Source: Citrobacter freundii | GTDB taxonomy: Bacteria > Pseudomonadota > Gammaproteobacteria > Enterobacterales > Enterobacteriaceae | Direction of reading: 5' to 3' | NCBI RefSeq assembly: GCF_029717145.1 | Contig: NZ_CP099222.1 | Coordinates: 124,001 to 188,000, forward strand | Length of the DNA stretch: 64,000 bases | Shown here: positions 19,645-28,704 of the stretch, piece after piece | How positions within the stretch are numbered: position 1 is the stretch's first letter | How the letters are laid out: each line of letters begins with the position of its first letter | Notes under the pieces: generated by a model | What the model was told of the DNA's origin: nothing | What the model saw: the letters and a program-made list of their open reading frames with translations, nothing else | Databases searched by the model: none | Made by a program: the position numbers and the translations under genes

Positions 19645-20460
19645 ATGCTTGAATTATCCATGTCACTTCCGATTAAAGTACAAAATGGCGGGCTGTTTAT
19701 TTCTCGTGGCGTGGGAAGTCATCCGGCGCGGCAACTTCATTCCTGGGAAATTATCTTTGTCGAAAAAGGGACATTAACGATTCGTGAAGGGAACGCTATT
19801 TTTAGCGTGCAGGCTGGAGAGAGTTTGCTGTTGTGGCCGCAGCGTTTACATGTCGGCGTGGGACAATTTCCGCCCGATTTAAAATTTTATTGGCTGCATT
19901 TTGAAGTGAAGTCCGGTGAGCGTGTTTCACCGCCTGAAGCGCTGCTTTCGATCCCGCAACAGACTCGGGTGAATGAGCCACAATATATTATTTCGCTGTT
20001 TCGCCAGTTTTTACGTGAGCAGGAGAATATCCATCGCAGCGTTGCGCTGGAGCTGATCCTGTTGCTGATTTTGCAGCAAATATCCGCTGCCGCCAGCGAA
20101 CAACCTGCCGATACGCCCGGTAATGCGCTGGCGTGGAAAGCGCAGCAAATGATACATACTCAGTTCCATTTACCCCTATCAGCCTCATTGCTGGCGAAAG
20201 AGCTGCATTGCAATGCAGACTATCTGGGGCGTGTATTCCGGGGTGTTTTTCGGCTGACGTTAACCGAAGCGCTGCATCGCCAGCGGGTGAGGGCGGCAGA
20301 AAAGCTGTTGATCAGTGATTCGCTGTCGCTGACCGAGGTGGCGTTTAAATGTGGATTTAACGACGTGGGGTATTTTCGCAAAATTTTCCGTACGCACACC
20401 AGTCTGACCCCGGCGGCGTGGAAGCGCCGTTACTGCAAAGAGCATATTAATTCGGCGTAG
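19645..20460 (+). CDS. AraC-family regulator of the GPH-GH127 operon (inferred)
   Basis: A 271-residue protein. The N-terminal cupin-like sugar-sensing domain includes HSWEIIFVEKGTLTIREG. The C-terminal domain has two helix-turn-helix motifs (LPLSASLLAKELHCNADYLG and SLTEVAFKCGFNDVGYFRKI), the AraC/XylS signature, followed by TSLTPAAWKRR. It is divergently transcribed from the transporter-hydrolase operon, the classic position for an activator of that operon. The ligand is presumably arabinose or an arabinoside. An alternative start at the MSLPIKV Met, five codons in, is possible. Confidence 0.85.
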   Translation: MLELSMSLPIKVQNGGLFISRGVGSHPARQLHSWEIIFVEKGTLTIREGNAIFSVQAGESLLLWPQRLHVGVGQFPPDLKFYWLHFEVKSGERVSPPEALLSIPQQTRVNEPQYIISLFRQFLREQENIHRSVALELILLLILQQISAAASEQPADTPGNALAWKAQQMIHTQFHLPLSASLLAKELHCNADYLGRVFRGVFRLTLTEALHRQRVRAAEKLLISDSLSLTEVAFKCGFNDVGYFRKIFRTHTSLTPAAWKRRYCKEHINSA

Positions 20461-20574
20461 TTGCTCCTGCCTGGCTCATACACCTGACAAAATTCCACCG
20501 TTTCCCCTGTCCGATCAAAGCGGTGGGGGCCGGCTCTCTGGCACTCTGTGGTTTTAACGGCGACGGAGAAGGCA

Positions 20575-21048
20575 ATGAACGGGTTTATTATGGCGGATGC
20601 GGCGAAATGCATTGGATGTCGAACCTGCGAAGTGGCCTGCGTCGTCGCGCATCAGGAAAACCAGACGTGTGCGACGGTCTCCTCCGGGGCATTTATCCCG
20701 CGTATTCGGGTGATTAAAGACGACGCGTTTACCACGGCGGTAACGTGTCATCAATGCGAAGACGCACCTTGTGCGAATGCCTGCCCGACCACCGCTATTC
20801 GCCGCGAACATGGGCATATCTTCGTGGAACAGGCACGCTGCATTGGCTGTAAGAGCTGTATGCTGGCCTGTCCGTTTGGGGCCATGAATGTGGTTGCACA
20901 GCGCTCGCGGGTGCAGGCGGTTAAATGTGATTTGTGCTGGCATCGCGAAACGGGCCCGGCGTGTGTAGAATCCTGCCCGACCCGTGCGTTGCAATGCGTT
21001 GACGCCGCAAAAATTCAGCAGCAGCGTTTGCGTTCACAGCCGTTGTAA
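20575..21048 (+). CDS. ysaA: Ferredoxin-like 4Fe-4S electron-transfer protein YsaA
   Basis: A 157-residue protein of the HydN/AegA-type polyferredoxin family. It has four cysteine clusters: CIGCRTCEVAC, CHQCEDAPCANAC, CIGCKSCMLAC and CDLCWHRETGPACVESC. These would bind up to four [4Fe-4S] clusters. The start at 20575 (MNGFIMADAAKC) is chosen because GGAGAAGG precedes it and the length equals the E. coli protein; the frame could begin at 20548. It has no signal peptide and likely shuttles electrons in the cytoplasm to an unidentified oxidoreductase. Confidence 0.9.
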   Translation: MNGFIMADAAKCIGCRTCEVACVVAHQENQTCATVSSGAFIPRIRVIKDDAFTTAVTCHQCEDAPCANACPTTAIRREHGHIFVEQARCIGCKSCMLACPFGAMNVVAQRSRVQAVKCDLCWHRETGPACVESCPTRALQCVDAAKIQQQRLRSQPL

Positions 21049-21054
21049 TGCGTG

Positions 21055-21080
21055 ACCCGACCGATTAGGCGGTCGGGTTT
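21055..21080. terminator. Terminator between convergent ysaA and avtA
   Basis: ACCCGACCG at 21055-21063 pairs perfectly with CGGTCGGGT at 21070-21078, followed by a short T run. It probably serves ysaA. Confidence 0.75.
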
Positions 21081-21084
21081 GCCA

Positions 21085-22335
21085 TCAGCCTTCACGCCAG
21101 GCGCGTTCTATCTCTTCAGCCAGAATCTTCACGCCAGCCTCGATTTTCTCCGGCTCCGGAACGTAGTTCATCCGCATGCACTGGTGGGTGTGCGGCCACG
21201 GCTTGTCCAGCCCCGGGAAGAAGTAATCACCGGGAACCATCAACACGCCGCGTGCTTTCAGGCGCTGATACAGCAGCTCGGTGGTGATAGGCAAGTCCTT
21301 GAACCACAGCCACAGGAAAATCGCCCCTTCTGGTTTATGGATCAGGCAGCGCTCTTCGGATAAGTAACGGCGAATGATCGCCACGGTCTCCTGAACGCGC
21401 TGATAATAAAACGGCTTGATCACGGTCTCCGACAGGCGCAGGAGATCGTTGCGTTTAATCATCTCGCACATGATAGCCGGACCCATACCGCCAGGGGCAA
21501 GGCTGATGATGCCGTTCATGTTGGTGATCGCGGTGATGATTTTTTCATTGGCGATAATAATACCGCAGCGCGAACCTGGCAGCCCGAGCTTGGAAAGGCT
21601 CATGCACAGTACAATGTTGGGGTTCCACAGCGGACGGGCTTCGCTAAAGATAATGCCGGGGAACGGGACGCCATAGGCATTATCAATGACCAGCGGAATA
21701 CCGTGCTGATTGGCGAGGCGGTCCAGCTTCAATAACTCTTCGTCAGTAATCACATTGCCTGTCGGGTTGGTGGGGCGTGACACGCAAATCATGCCGGTCT
21801 CTTCGCCAATGTGCAGGTGTTCAAAGTCAACGTGATACTTAAACTGACCTTCCGGCAGCAGCTCGATATTCGGGCGCGCAGAGACGAAGAGCTCCTCTTC
21901 CAGCCCGGAATCGGCATAGCCAATGTATTCCGGTGCCAGTGGGAACAGGACTTTTCGGGTGGTCCCGTCGGCGCGACGTCCGGCGAAAAGATTGAATAAG
22001 TAGAAAAACGCGCTCTGACTGCCATTTGTCAGTGCAATATTTTGTGGTTCGATATCCCAGCCCAGCTTCTCGCGCAGCAGCGTGGCCAGTTCGGCCAGTA
22101 GCTCGGTTTTCCCTTGTGGACCGTCATAATTACAAAGCGCATCAGTGACTTTGCCGTTTTCCAGCATCTCGGCTAGCAGAGACTGGAAGTACTCCTGCAT
22201 CTGTGGGATTTGCGCCGGGTTACCGCCGCCAAGCATGATCGCGCCGGGCGTACGTAAACCGTCGTTGAGGTCCTCCATCAGGCGGGTGATGCCTGAATGG
22301 CGGGTAAATTTGTCGCCAAAAAGTGAGAATGTCAT
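21085..22335 (-). CDS. avtA: Valine--pyruvate aminotransferase (transaminase C)
   Basis: AvtA interconverts valine and pyruvate with alpha-ketoisovalerate and alanine. The start at 22335 (MTFSLFGDKFTRHSGITRLM) gives 416 residues, the family length; an in-frame Met 22 codons upstream is not conserved. This is a fold-type I PLP aminotransferase: NPTGN substrate loop, VIDNAYGVPFPG with the cofactor Asp, and the Schiff-base Lys in CMSLSKLGLPGSRCG. The C-terminal domain begins near IITAITNMNG. It is monocistronic, on the same strand as malS. Confidence 0.97.
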   Translation of the reverse strand: MTFSLFGDKFTRHSGITRLMEDLNDGLRTPGAIMLGGGNPAQIPQMQEYFQSLLAEMLENGKVTDALCNYDGPQGKTELLAELATLLREKLGWDIEPQNIALTNGSQSAFFYLFNLFAGRRADGTTRKVLFPLAPEYIGYADSGLEEELFVSARPNIELLPEGQFKYHVDFEHLHIGEETGMICVSRPTNPTGNVITDEELLKLDRLANQHGIPLVIDNAYGVPFPGIIFSEARPLWNPNIVLCMSLSKLGLPGSRCGIIIANEKIITAITNMNGIISLAPGGMGPAIMCEMIKRNDLLRLSETVIKPFYYQRVQETVAIIRRYLSEERCLIHKPEGAIFLWLWFKDLPITTELLYQRLKARGVLMVPGDYFFPGLDKPWPHTHQCMRMNYVPEPEKIEAGVKILAEEIERAWREG

Positions 22336-22474
22336 AGCAGGTGGTCTGTCGAGCTGAGTAATAAAGTGGCTAACCATAGCGCTACCTATGGCGGGGTGCA
22401 AATCAGGCCTGTGAGACTAAATTGACGTTTTGTGCTACACATTTGTAACAGGGTGGTGTTTTGTTTTGTATAAC

Positions 22475-22502
22475 GCTTCTCGCCCCACCGGGTACGAGAA
22501 GC
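22475..22502. repeat. Hairpin downstream of malS
   Basis: GCTTCTCG at 22475-22482 and CGAGAAGC at 22495-22502 pair perfectly, 10 bases after the malS stop. There is little T-tract, so it is either a weak terminator or a 3' stabiliser. Confidence 0.5.
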
Positions 22503-22511
22503 CAGGTAGGA

Positions 22512-24542
22512 TTAGGGCTGACCTGCCCAGATGACCATCACTTTGTCGTCACCGTGCTCGCGGGAAAATCCGTATCCTTGTTTCAACGTCAGCGTGGTTT
22601 GTTTACCGGCACCGATGGCGGCATGTCTGGCCCTGAACTGGCTGATTTTCTGCCAGTGTGCGACGCTGGCGGCCGATTTGCCGCTGACGTCCTGCCAGTT
22701 CATATCGGATCGCGTGCCTTGTAAAGGGTCTGAGCCGGTCGGACCGAAAGGACGCGCGGACTCGTCACCGTAAAACAGCTGCACCGCGCCCGGAGCCAGT
22801 AGCAACAGCTCGGCGGCTTTATCTCCACCTTCGCGGAACAGGCGCGTGTCGTGCGATGAGAGATAACTCAGAACGTTAAAATCCTGCAATTTATCCGCCA
22901 TCTGCTGCCAGGTGAGATCCATATTGGCCAGGCAGTCGACGGCGCTGGCTGCCTGCTCCTGATAATCAAAATTGATCATCGCATCAAAGCCATGGCGGTA
23001 ATACTCACTGCGCATAACGCCGTGACCCCAGGCTTCACCAGTCATCCAGAACGGTTTATCATCCAGCGCTTTGTCTGGGTTGGCTTTCTTCCATTCGGCC
23101 AGCGCTGCGCTGGCCTGGGCTTTCAGCTGCTGCCAGGCGGGAAGTTCGACGTGCTTGGCGGTATCGACCCGAAACCCGTCAATCCCGTAGTCACGCACCC
23201 ACTGACTGAGCCAGTGGGTCAGATAATCTCGTGGCGCGTAGCCCGCAATGGCTTTGGCGTGGGTATCCGGTTTGTTATTGTAAAACACCGGTAACCCGGA
23301 AGGCGTGTTGGACTCGGTTTTCAGATCGGGCAGGAAGGCCAGCGACATCGTCAGGTCGTCAAAACCGGGGCTGTCGTAGTCGCCGATGTCGGTACGGATC
23401 CAATTTTTCCCCCACCATTTTTCCCAGGCGGCTTTATCACTGAAATTGATGTAATCATTAAAGCTGTGCCAGCTCTGTCCGGCGGCGGGCTTCCAGTCCG
23501 TCCAGCGTTCACCGAGCGTATGTTTCAATTCATCGCCCGATAAATATAACGCGCCAAACTGATAAGCCTGCATATCGGCCAGCGTCGCGTAACCGGCATG
23601 GTTCATCACCACATCGAACAGAATGCGGATACCGCGCTGATGAGCGCCATCGACCAGCGCACGCAGATCGGCTTCGTTGCCCATATTGGCATCAAGCGTG
23701 GTCCAGTCCTGCGTGTAATAACCGTGATAGGCGTAGTGGGGGAAATCCCCTTTGGTGCCACCGCCTACCCAGCCGTGAATCTGCTCAAACGGAGCGCTGA
23801 TCCACAGGGCGTTAACGCCTAACTGTTGCAGATAGTAGAGTTTACTGGTGAGGCCACGTAAATCGCCACCGTGAAACGTCCCAATCTCCTGCATGCCGTC
23901 GTTGTGGCGACCGTAGCTGTGGTCATTGGTCGGATCGCCGTTTTGAAAGCGATCCGTCAGTACGAAATACACTGTGGCGTTATGCCAGTCGAAGGGGGCT
24001 GGGGCGTCCGTTTCTGCGCGTTCAAGCAGTAATAGCCCGTTGCTACTGGCTGCGGGTTGGAGGGTGATTTGACCGTGCTTAACCATTGCCGTCTGCTGGC
24101 TGTAGTAATCACGCACCACGGCACCTTCAGGGAAAGTCTGACTTACATCCAGCGTCAGCGGTGAGCCATCCCATTTCGGACACTGGCGAATCAGGTTGCT
24201 CACCGGCTCAACGGCGGATGCTAGTGACAGCATCAACGTTGGCGTTCCGGAGCGGGTATCCACTTCCAGCGTGTAACTACCGTCTTTGAATAAACGCCAC
24301 TGTGGTGGCTCGCCTGTGCAAGGTTTTAGCGACAGCATCTGGTTGAGTTTAATGGTTTCGGCAGGCTGCCAGCACTGTTGGTCAAAATTTAGTATTAAAG
24401 GACGGGTACCCTTCGTCAACGTTGCATGGCTGACAAACTTACCCGTACCCTCCACTTCGAAGGTGGGGAACCCTTGAGAAGTCCATGACGAGGCGATGGT
24501 GATGCCTGGCATAAGCGCCAGCGCAAAGGCGGCAAGTTTCAT
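22512..24542 (-). CDS. malS: Periplasmic alpha-amylase MalS
   Basis: A 676-residue secreted amylase, the same length as E. coli MalS, which trims maltodextrins from the non-reducing end in the periplasm. A signal peptide covers about 17 residues (MKLAAFALALMPGITIA). The N-terminal carbohydrate-binding-like region is followed by the GH13 barrel with ILFDVVMNHAG (region I), GFRVDTAKHVELP (region II, nucleophile Asp), FWMTGEAWGHG (region III, acid Glu) and LSSHDTRLF (region IV). Upstream lies an inverted pair of MalT-box-like sites. Confidence 0.97.
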   Translation of the reverse strand: MKLAAFALALMPGITIASSWTSQGFPTFEVEGTGKFVSHATLTKGTRPLILNFDQQCWQPAETIKLNQMLSLKPCTGEPPQWRLFKDGSYTLEVDTRSGTPTLMLSLASAVEPVSNLIRQCPKWDGSPLTLDVSQTFPEGAVVRDYYSQQTAMVKHGQITLQPAASSNGLLLLERAETDAPAPFDWHNATVYFVLTDRFQNGDPTNDHSYGRHNDGMQEIGTFHGGDLRGLTSKLYYLQQLGVNALWISAPFEQIHGWVGGGTKGDFPHYAYHGYYTQDWTTLDANMGNEADLRALVDGAHQRGIRILFDVVMNHAGYATLADMQAYQFGALYLSGDELKHTLGERWTDWKPAAGQSWHSFNDYINFSDKAAWEKWWGKNWIRTDIGDYDSPGFDDLTMSLAFLPDLKTESNTPSGLPVFYNNKPDTHAKAIAGYAPRDYLTHWLSQWVRDYGIDGFRVDTAKHVELPAWQQLKAQASAALAEWKKANPDKALDDKPFWMTGEAWGHGVMRSEYYRHGFDAMINFDYQEQAASAVDCLANMDLTWQQMADKLQDFNVLSYLSSHDTRLFREGGDKAAELLLLAPGAVQLFYGDESARPFGPTGSDPLQGTRSDMNWQDVSGKSAASVAHWQKISQFRARHAAIGAGKQTTLTLKQGYGFSREHGDDKVMVIWAGQP

Positions 24543-24599
24543 AACGCTGTCCTGAATGCTGCGATTTTAGCCAGTTTGCCAGCGAATTACGGTCGGAGA

Positions 24600-24631
24600 C
24601 TCATCCTTTGGGTGGATTCCGCCAGGATGAG
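24600..24631 (-). promoter_or_regulatory. Inverted pair of MalT-box-like sequences upstream of malS
   Basis: CTCATCCT at 24600-24607 and its exact complement AGGATGAG at 24624-24631 each contain GGATGA, the core of the MalT activator box. They lie about 60-90 bases upstream of the malS start. MalT is known to activate malS in E. coli. The pairing and spacing are seen; binding is inferred. Confidence 0.5.
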
Positions 24632-24858
24632 ACGTGAGGGTGAGCGATCGTGCGCAAAAAACGGCATTATTTTGCGATAACACCCGCATTTTCTTCGAAT
24701 TAATACCAATCTTAACCGTTAGCGCGTGACATAGTTTCGGAATTGGACTATTCCTTTGGGTGCTCTTGACGGCTATTTTTGCTATGATTTGAGATTCATC
24801 TCTCATTTTTATGAAAAATATAAGGTGTTGGAATGTATAAATCCGACCAGGAGACCTA
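24632..24858. other. Rest of the malS-bax intergenic region
   Basis: This part of the 316-base gap between the divergent malS and bax genes holds the bax promoter. An AT-rich stretch around 24765-24830 includes TATGAT at 24783, a plausible -10. CAGGAGACC directly precedes the bax start. No RNA gene was recognised. Confidence 0.35.
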
Positions 24859-25683
24859 ATGATATTGACTCCCATTCGACGATATGGGGCCATGATTCTA
24901 ATGTTACTCACCATTGCATTTTCCGGTGAGGTGCTGGCAAAGACACACACGGCAACAACGAGTCAGAAGCCCCAGGCAACCAAGACAAGTAATACACAGG
25001 TAAGCAGTAAACAAGAGTATTCTCGCAATAGTGCAAAGAGTAGTTCACTTCCTGATTTGCGAAAATACCCTTCCGGAACACCAAGGAAAAAAGCGTTTCT
25101 CCGGACGGTTATGCCTTACATTACTAGTCAAAATGCGGCCATTACTGCTGAACGTAACTGGCTGATTTCAAAGCAGTACCAGAATCGCTGGTCGCCGAGC
25201 GAGCGTGCGCGCATGAAAGATATCGCCAAACGCTACAAGGTGAGCTGGTCTGGCAACACGCGTAAAATTCCGTGGAACACGCTGCTTGAGCGCGTGGATA
25301 TTATCCCTACTAGTATGGTGGCAACCATGGCTGCGGCAGAAAGCGGCTGGGGTACGTCGAAGCTGGCACGTAGCAACAATAATCTGTTTGGCATGAAATG
25401 TGTCAAAGGTCGTTGCACCAATGCGCCGGGTAAGGTGAAAGGCTACTCTCAGTTTGACTCGGTGAAAGAGTCAGTGACGGCTTACGTCATTAATCTGAAT
25501 ACGCATCCGGCATACTCTTCTTTCCGTAAGTCACGCGCTCAGCTGCGTAAAACCGATCAGGAAGTCACCGCCACGGCGATGATTCATAAGCTGAAGGGGT
25601 ATTCCACCCAAGGGAAGAGCTACAACAACTATCTGTTCGCGATGTACCAGGATAACCAGCGCTTAATTGCAGCGCATATGTAA
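24859..25683 (+). CDS. bax: Bax, glucosaminidase-like protein
   Basis: A 274-residue protein with an N-terminal signal peptide (ILMLLTIAFSGEVLA) and a low-complexity Thr/Ser/Gln linker. The C-terminal domain is of the mannosyl-glycoprotein endo-beta-N-acetylglucosaminidase (glucosaminidase) family: TSMVATMAAAESGWGTSKLA with the catalytic Glu, NNLFGMK, then YSQFDSVKESVTAYV and GYSTQGKSY. It likely acts on peptidoglycan in the periplasm or cell envelope. Length matches E. coli Bax. It is divergent from malS. Confidence 0.93.
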   Translation: MILTPIRRYGAMILMLLTIAFSGEVLAKTHTATTSQKPQATKTSNTQVSSKQEYSRNSAKSSSLPDLRKYPSGTPRKKAFLRTVMPYITSQNAAITAERNWLISKQYQNRWSPSERARMKDIAKRYKVSWSGNTRKIPWNTLLERVDIIPTSMVATMAAAESGWGTSKLARSNNNLFGMKCVKGRCTNAPGKVKGYSQFDSVKESVTAYVINLNTHPAYSSFRKSRAQLRKTDQEVTATAMIHKLKGYSTQGKSYNNYLFAMYQDNQRLIAAHM

Positions 25684-25688
25684 TTCCT

Positions 25689-25765
25689 GCGCCTGATGGC
25701 GCTACGTTTATCCGGCCAACCAGATGACTCGTCGGCCGGATAAGGCGCAGTCGCCATCCGGCAAC
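25689..25765. repeat. REP/BIME palindromic element between bax and xylR
   Basis: Two inverted REP-like units (GCGCCTGATGGCGCTACG, then GGCCGGATAAGGCGCAGTCG) sit between the convergent bax and xylR genes. They are typical transcript-end stabilisers in enterobacteria. Confidence 0.8.
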
Positions 25766-25768
25766 ACA

Positions 25769-26947
25769 TCACATCAGCACTTCGCTGTTCACATCGCGGT
25801 ATTCTTTTGGCGTCGTGTCGTACTCTTTCTTGAACACTGAATAGAAATACTGCAGAGACGGGTAGCCGCACATCTGTGAAATCTCGTTGATGGAAAGCGT
25901 GGTGGAAATCAGCAGGCTGCGCGCTTTCTCCAGCTTCTCGGCATGGATCACCGCATGAATGGTCTCCCCGACCTCCTCTTTAAAACGCTTCTCCAGATTC
26001 GACCGTGAAATCCCCACTGAATCCAGTACCTGTTCGACCTTGATGCCCTTACAGGCATGGTTGCGGATGAAGTGCATCGCCTGAATAACGGCCGGATCGG
26101 TAAGTGAACGGTAGTCGGTTGAACGACGTTCCACGACGCGTACCGGAGGGACCAGAATGCGTTGTAGCGTCGGCTCTTCGTTCGCCAGCACGCGGTGCAG
26201 GAGTTTTGCGGCCTGATAGCCCATCTGACGAGCACCCTGAGCAACGGATGATAACGCCACGCGCGACAGGTAGCGGGTCAGTTCTTCGTTATCAATGCCA
26301 ATGACGCACAGTTTCTCCGGTACCGGAATATGCAGATGTTCACAGGCCTGCAAAACGTGCCGTGCACGCGCGTCGGTGACGGCGATAATCCCGGTTTGCG
26401 GCGGCAGAGTTTGCAGCCAGTCGGCTAACCTATTTTGTGCGTGTTGCCAGTTTTCTGGTGCAGTTTCCAGGCCCTGATAGACCACGCCACGGTACTTTTC
26501 TTTCGCTACCAGTTGGCAAAAGGCATATTCACGCTCCTCGGCCCAGCGTTTGCCGCTGGAAGGTGGTAGACCGTAAAATGCAAAGCGGTTCACTCCTTTT
26601 TCTTTCAAATGCAGAAAGGCGCTTTCAACCAATGCGTGGTTATCGGTGGCAATGTAGTGGACCGGTGGATAATGTTCAGCAAGATGGTAAGAACCCCCGA
26701 CGCCAACGATGGGGACATCGACATCGGCAAGTAATTGCGCAATGTCATCGTCGTCATAATCGGCAATAACACCGTCGCCTAACCAGTCTTTAATATTATC
26801 AATACGCGCGCGAAAATCTTCCTCGATGAATATATCCCATTCAGATTGCGACGCTTGCAAATATTCACCCACGCCCTCAACCACCTGGCGGTCGTAGGCT
26901 TTATTGGCATTAAATAAAAGAGTGATACGGTGACGTTTATCAAACAT
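25769..26947 (-). CDS. xylR: Xylose operon regulator XylR
   Basis: A 392-residue activator of the xyl genes. The N-terminal LacI/periplasmic-binding-like domain binds D-xylose, and the C-terminal AraC-type DNA-binding domain contains VEQVLDSVGISRSNLEKRFK and SINEISQMCGYPSLQYFYSV. The start is ATG 26947 (MFDKRHRITLLFNANKAYDR), which matches the E. coli length; an upstream in-frame start at 26995 is not needed. It is divergent from xylA with no xylFGH between them, unlike E. coli K-12. Confidence 0.97.
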   Translation of the reverse strand: MFDKRHRITLLFNANKAYDRQVVEGVGEYLQASQSEWDIFIEEDFRARIDNIKDWLGDGVIADYDDDDIAQLLADVDVPIVGVGGSYHLAEHYPPVHYIATDNHALVESAFLHLKEKGVNRFAFYGLPPSSGKRWAEEREYAFCQLVAKEKYRGVVYQGLETAPENWQHAQNRLADWLQTLPPQTGIIAVTDARARHVLQACEHLHIPVPEKLCVIGIDNEELTRYLSRVALSSVAQGARQMGYQAAKLLHRVLANEEPTLQRILVPPVRVVERRSTDYRSLTDPAVIQAMHFIRNHACKGIKVEQVLDSVGISRSNLEKRFKEEVGETIHAVIHAEKLEKARSLLISTTLSINEISQMCGYPSLQYFYSVFKKEYDTTPKEYRDVNSEVLM

Positions 26948-27038
26948 AAGAGCCTGTCCTGGAAAGGGTGAATATGGGCCTGTCGATACTACCAAAACCG
27001 TGGATAATGCTGCCTGATTATGTGTGACAAATTTTTGA

Positions 27039-27058
27039 TTTGCGTAGCGCTACGCAAA
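27039..27058. promoter_or_regulatory. Perfect 20-bp palindrome in the xylR-xylA control region
   Basis: TTTGCGTAGCGCTACGCAAA reads the same on both strands. It lies 92 bases from the xylR start and about 250 from xylA, with a TGTGTGA close on one side and TCACA on the other. A symmetric operator of this kind suits a dimeric LacI-type or similar repressor rather than the direct-repeat sites used by AraC-type XylR. No regulator is assigned. Confidence 0.6.
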
Positions 27059-27309
27059 ACTCACATACCCTAAGCGGGAAGGCAATTGTCATATCTTATC
27101 CGCGGATTATGGTTTTTAGTTTATTCATCAGGTTTCGATCCCGATCGTCTTTTTATTTCTTTATTTAGCGCGTTTTTTTGGGAGCCAGCGCACATTTGGG
27201 TATTCTCTTAATAGCGGTGTGAAATAACGTAATTGAGCAATAAATCAGGAAATTCCAGTATGGCGATATCGCAGTTTACTTGCCGTATTACCTGATTATG
27301 GAGCTTATT
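27059..27309. other. Remainder of the xylR-xylA intergenic region
   Basis: This AT-rich stretch must contain the xylA promoter and XylR/CRP sites. Repeated ATTTCTTTATTT-like tracts near 27150-27170 are candidates, but I could not define the sites. A GGAG ribosome site at 27300-27303 supports the xylA start at 27310. Confidence 0.35.
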
Positions 27310-28632
27310 ATGCAGGCTTATTTTGACCAACTCGACCGTGTTCGTTTTGAAGGGACAAAATCCACTAACCCGCTCGCATTTCGCCATTACAATCCTGATG
27401 AGACAGTGTTAGGCAAGCGTATGGAAGATCACCTGCGTTTTGCCGCCTGCTATTGGCACACTTTCTGCTGGAATGGTGCAGACATGTTCGGCATGGGGGC
27501 CTTTGACCGCCCATGGCAGCAACCCGGTGAAGCGCTGGCGCTGGCGAAACGCAAAGCGGATGTGGCGTTTGAGTTTTTCCACAAGCTGAACGTGCCTTAC
27601 TACTGCTTCCATGATGTAGATGTCTCGCCTGAAGGTGCTTCGCTGAAAGAGTACAAAAACAACTTCGCGCAGATGGTTGATGTGCTGGGCGCTAAACAGG
27701 AACAAAGCGGCGTGAAGCTGCTGTGGGGGACGGCAAACTGCTTTACTAACCCACGTTACGGCGCAGGCGCGGCTACCAACCCGGACCCGGAAGTGTTCAG
27801 TTGGGCGGCCACCCAGGTGGTGACTGCCATGGATGCTACGCATAAATTAGGCGGCGAGAACTATGTTCTGTGGGGCGGTCGTGAAGGCTATGAAACCCTG
27901 CTTAATACCGATCTGCGTCAGGAACGCGAGCAGATTGGCCGTTTCATGCAACTGGTGGTTGAGCACAAACACAAAACCGGTTTTCAGGGGACTTTGCTTA
28001 TCGAACCGAAGCCGCAGGAGCCGACCAAACATCAGTACGACTACGATGCGGCGACCGTTTACGGCTTCCTGAAACAGTTCGGCCTGGAAAAAGAGATCAA
28101 ACTGAATATCGAAGCCAACCACGCCACGCTGGCTGGCCACTCGTTCCACCACGAAATTGCCACCGCAATCGCGCTGGGCCTGTTTGGCTCTGTCGATGCC
28201 AACCGCGGAGATGCGCAGCTGGGCTGGGATACTGACCAGTTCCCGAACAGCGTGGAAGAGAATGCGCTGGTGATGTACGAAATCCTGAAAGCGGGTGGTT
28301 TCACCACGGGTGGCCTGAACTTTGATGCCAAAGTGCGTCGCCAGAGCACCGATAAATACGATCTGTTCTATGGTCATATTGGGGCGATGGACACCATGGC
28401 ACTGTCGCTGAAAATCGCAGCTCGCATGATTGAAGATGGCGGCCTGGATCAGCGCGTTGCAAAACGTTATGCCGGTTGGAATGGTGAGCTGGGCCAGCAA
28501 ATTCTGAAGGGCCAGATGACGCTGACCGAAATTGCGCAGTACGCTGAACAACATAATCTGGCGCCGGTGCATCAGAGCGGTCATCAGGAACAGCTGGAAA
28601 ATCTGGTAAACCATTATTTGTTCGACAAATAA
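27310..28632 (+). CDS. xylA: D-xylose isomerase
   Basis: XylA converts D-xylose to D-xylulose in the cytoplasm, using two divalent metals. The start at 27310 ([20 protein letters not shown]) gives 440 residues, equal to E. coli XylA; the frame extends ten codons further up without conservation. Family landmarks are [16 protein letters not shown] (metal and catalytic His region), [33 protein letters not shown] and [18 protein letters not shown]. It is the first gene of xylAB. Confidence 0.98.
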   Translation: MQAYFDQLDRVRFEGTKSTNPLAFRHYNPDETVLGKRMEDHLRFAACYWHTFCWNGADMFGMGAFDRPWQQPGEALALAKRKADVAFEFFHKLNVPYYCFHDVDVSPEGASLKEYKNNFAQMVDVLGAKQEQSGVKLLWGTANCFTNPRYGAGAATNPDPEVFSWAATQVVTAMDATHKLGGENYVLWGGREGYETLLNTDLRQEREQIGRFMQLVVEHKHKTGFQGTLLIEPKPQEPTKHQYDYDAATVYGFLKQFGLEKEIKLNIEANHATLAGHSFHHEIATAIALGLFGSVDANRGDAQLGWDTDQFPNSVEENALVMYEILKAGGFTTGGLNFDAKVRRQSTDKYDLFYGHIGAMDTMALSLKIAARMIEDGGLDQRVAKRYAGWNGELGQQILKGQMTLTEIAQYAEQHNLAPVHQSGHQEQLENLVNHYLFDK

Positions 28633-28655
28633 CGGATCGTTAAGAACGTTCGTCA

Positions 28656-28681
28656 GCCCGGATAGCTTTGCGCTGCCGGGC
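28656..28681 (+). repeat. Hairpin between xylA and xylB
   Basis: GCCCGG at 28656-28661 pairs with CCGGGC at 28676-28681, followed by ATTTCTTT. It lies in the 72-base gap and may lower xylB relative to xylA by partial termination or by protecting the xylA 3' end. Confidence 0.5.
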
Positions 28682-28704
28682 ATTTCTTTAAGGAACGATA
28701 CCCT

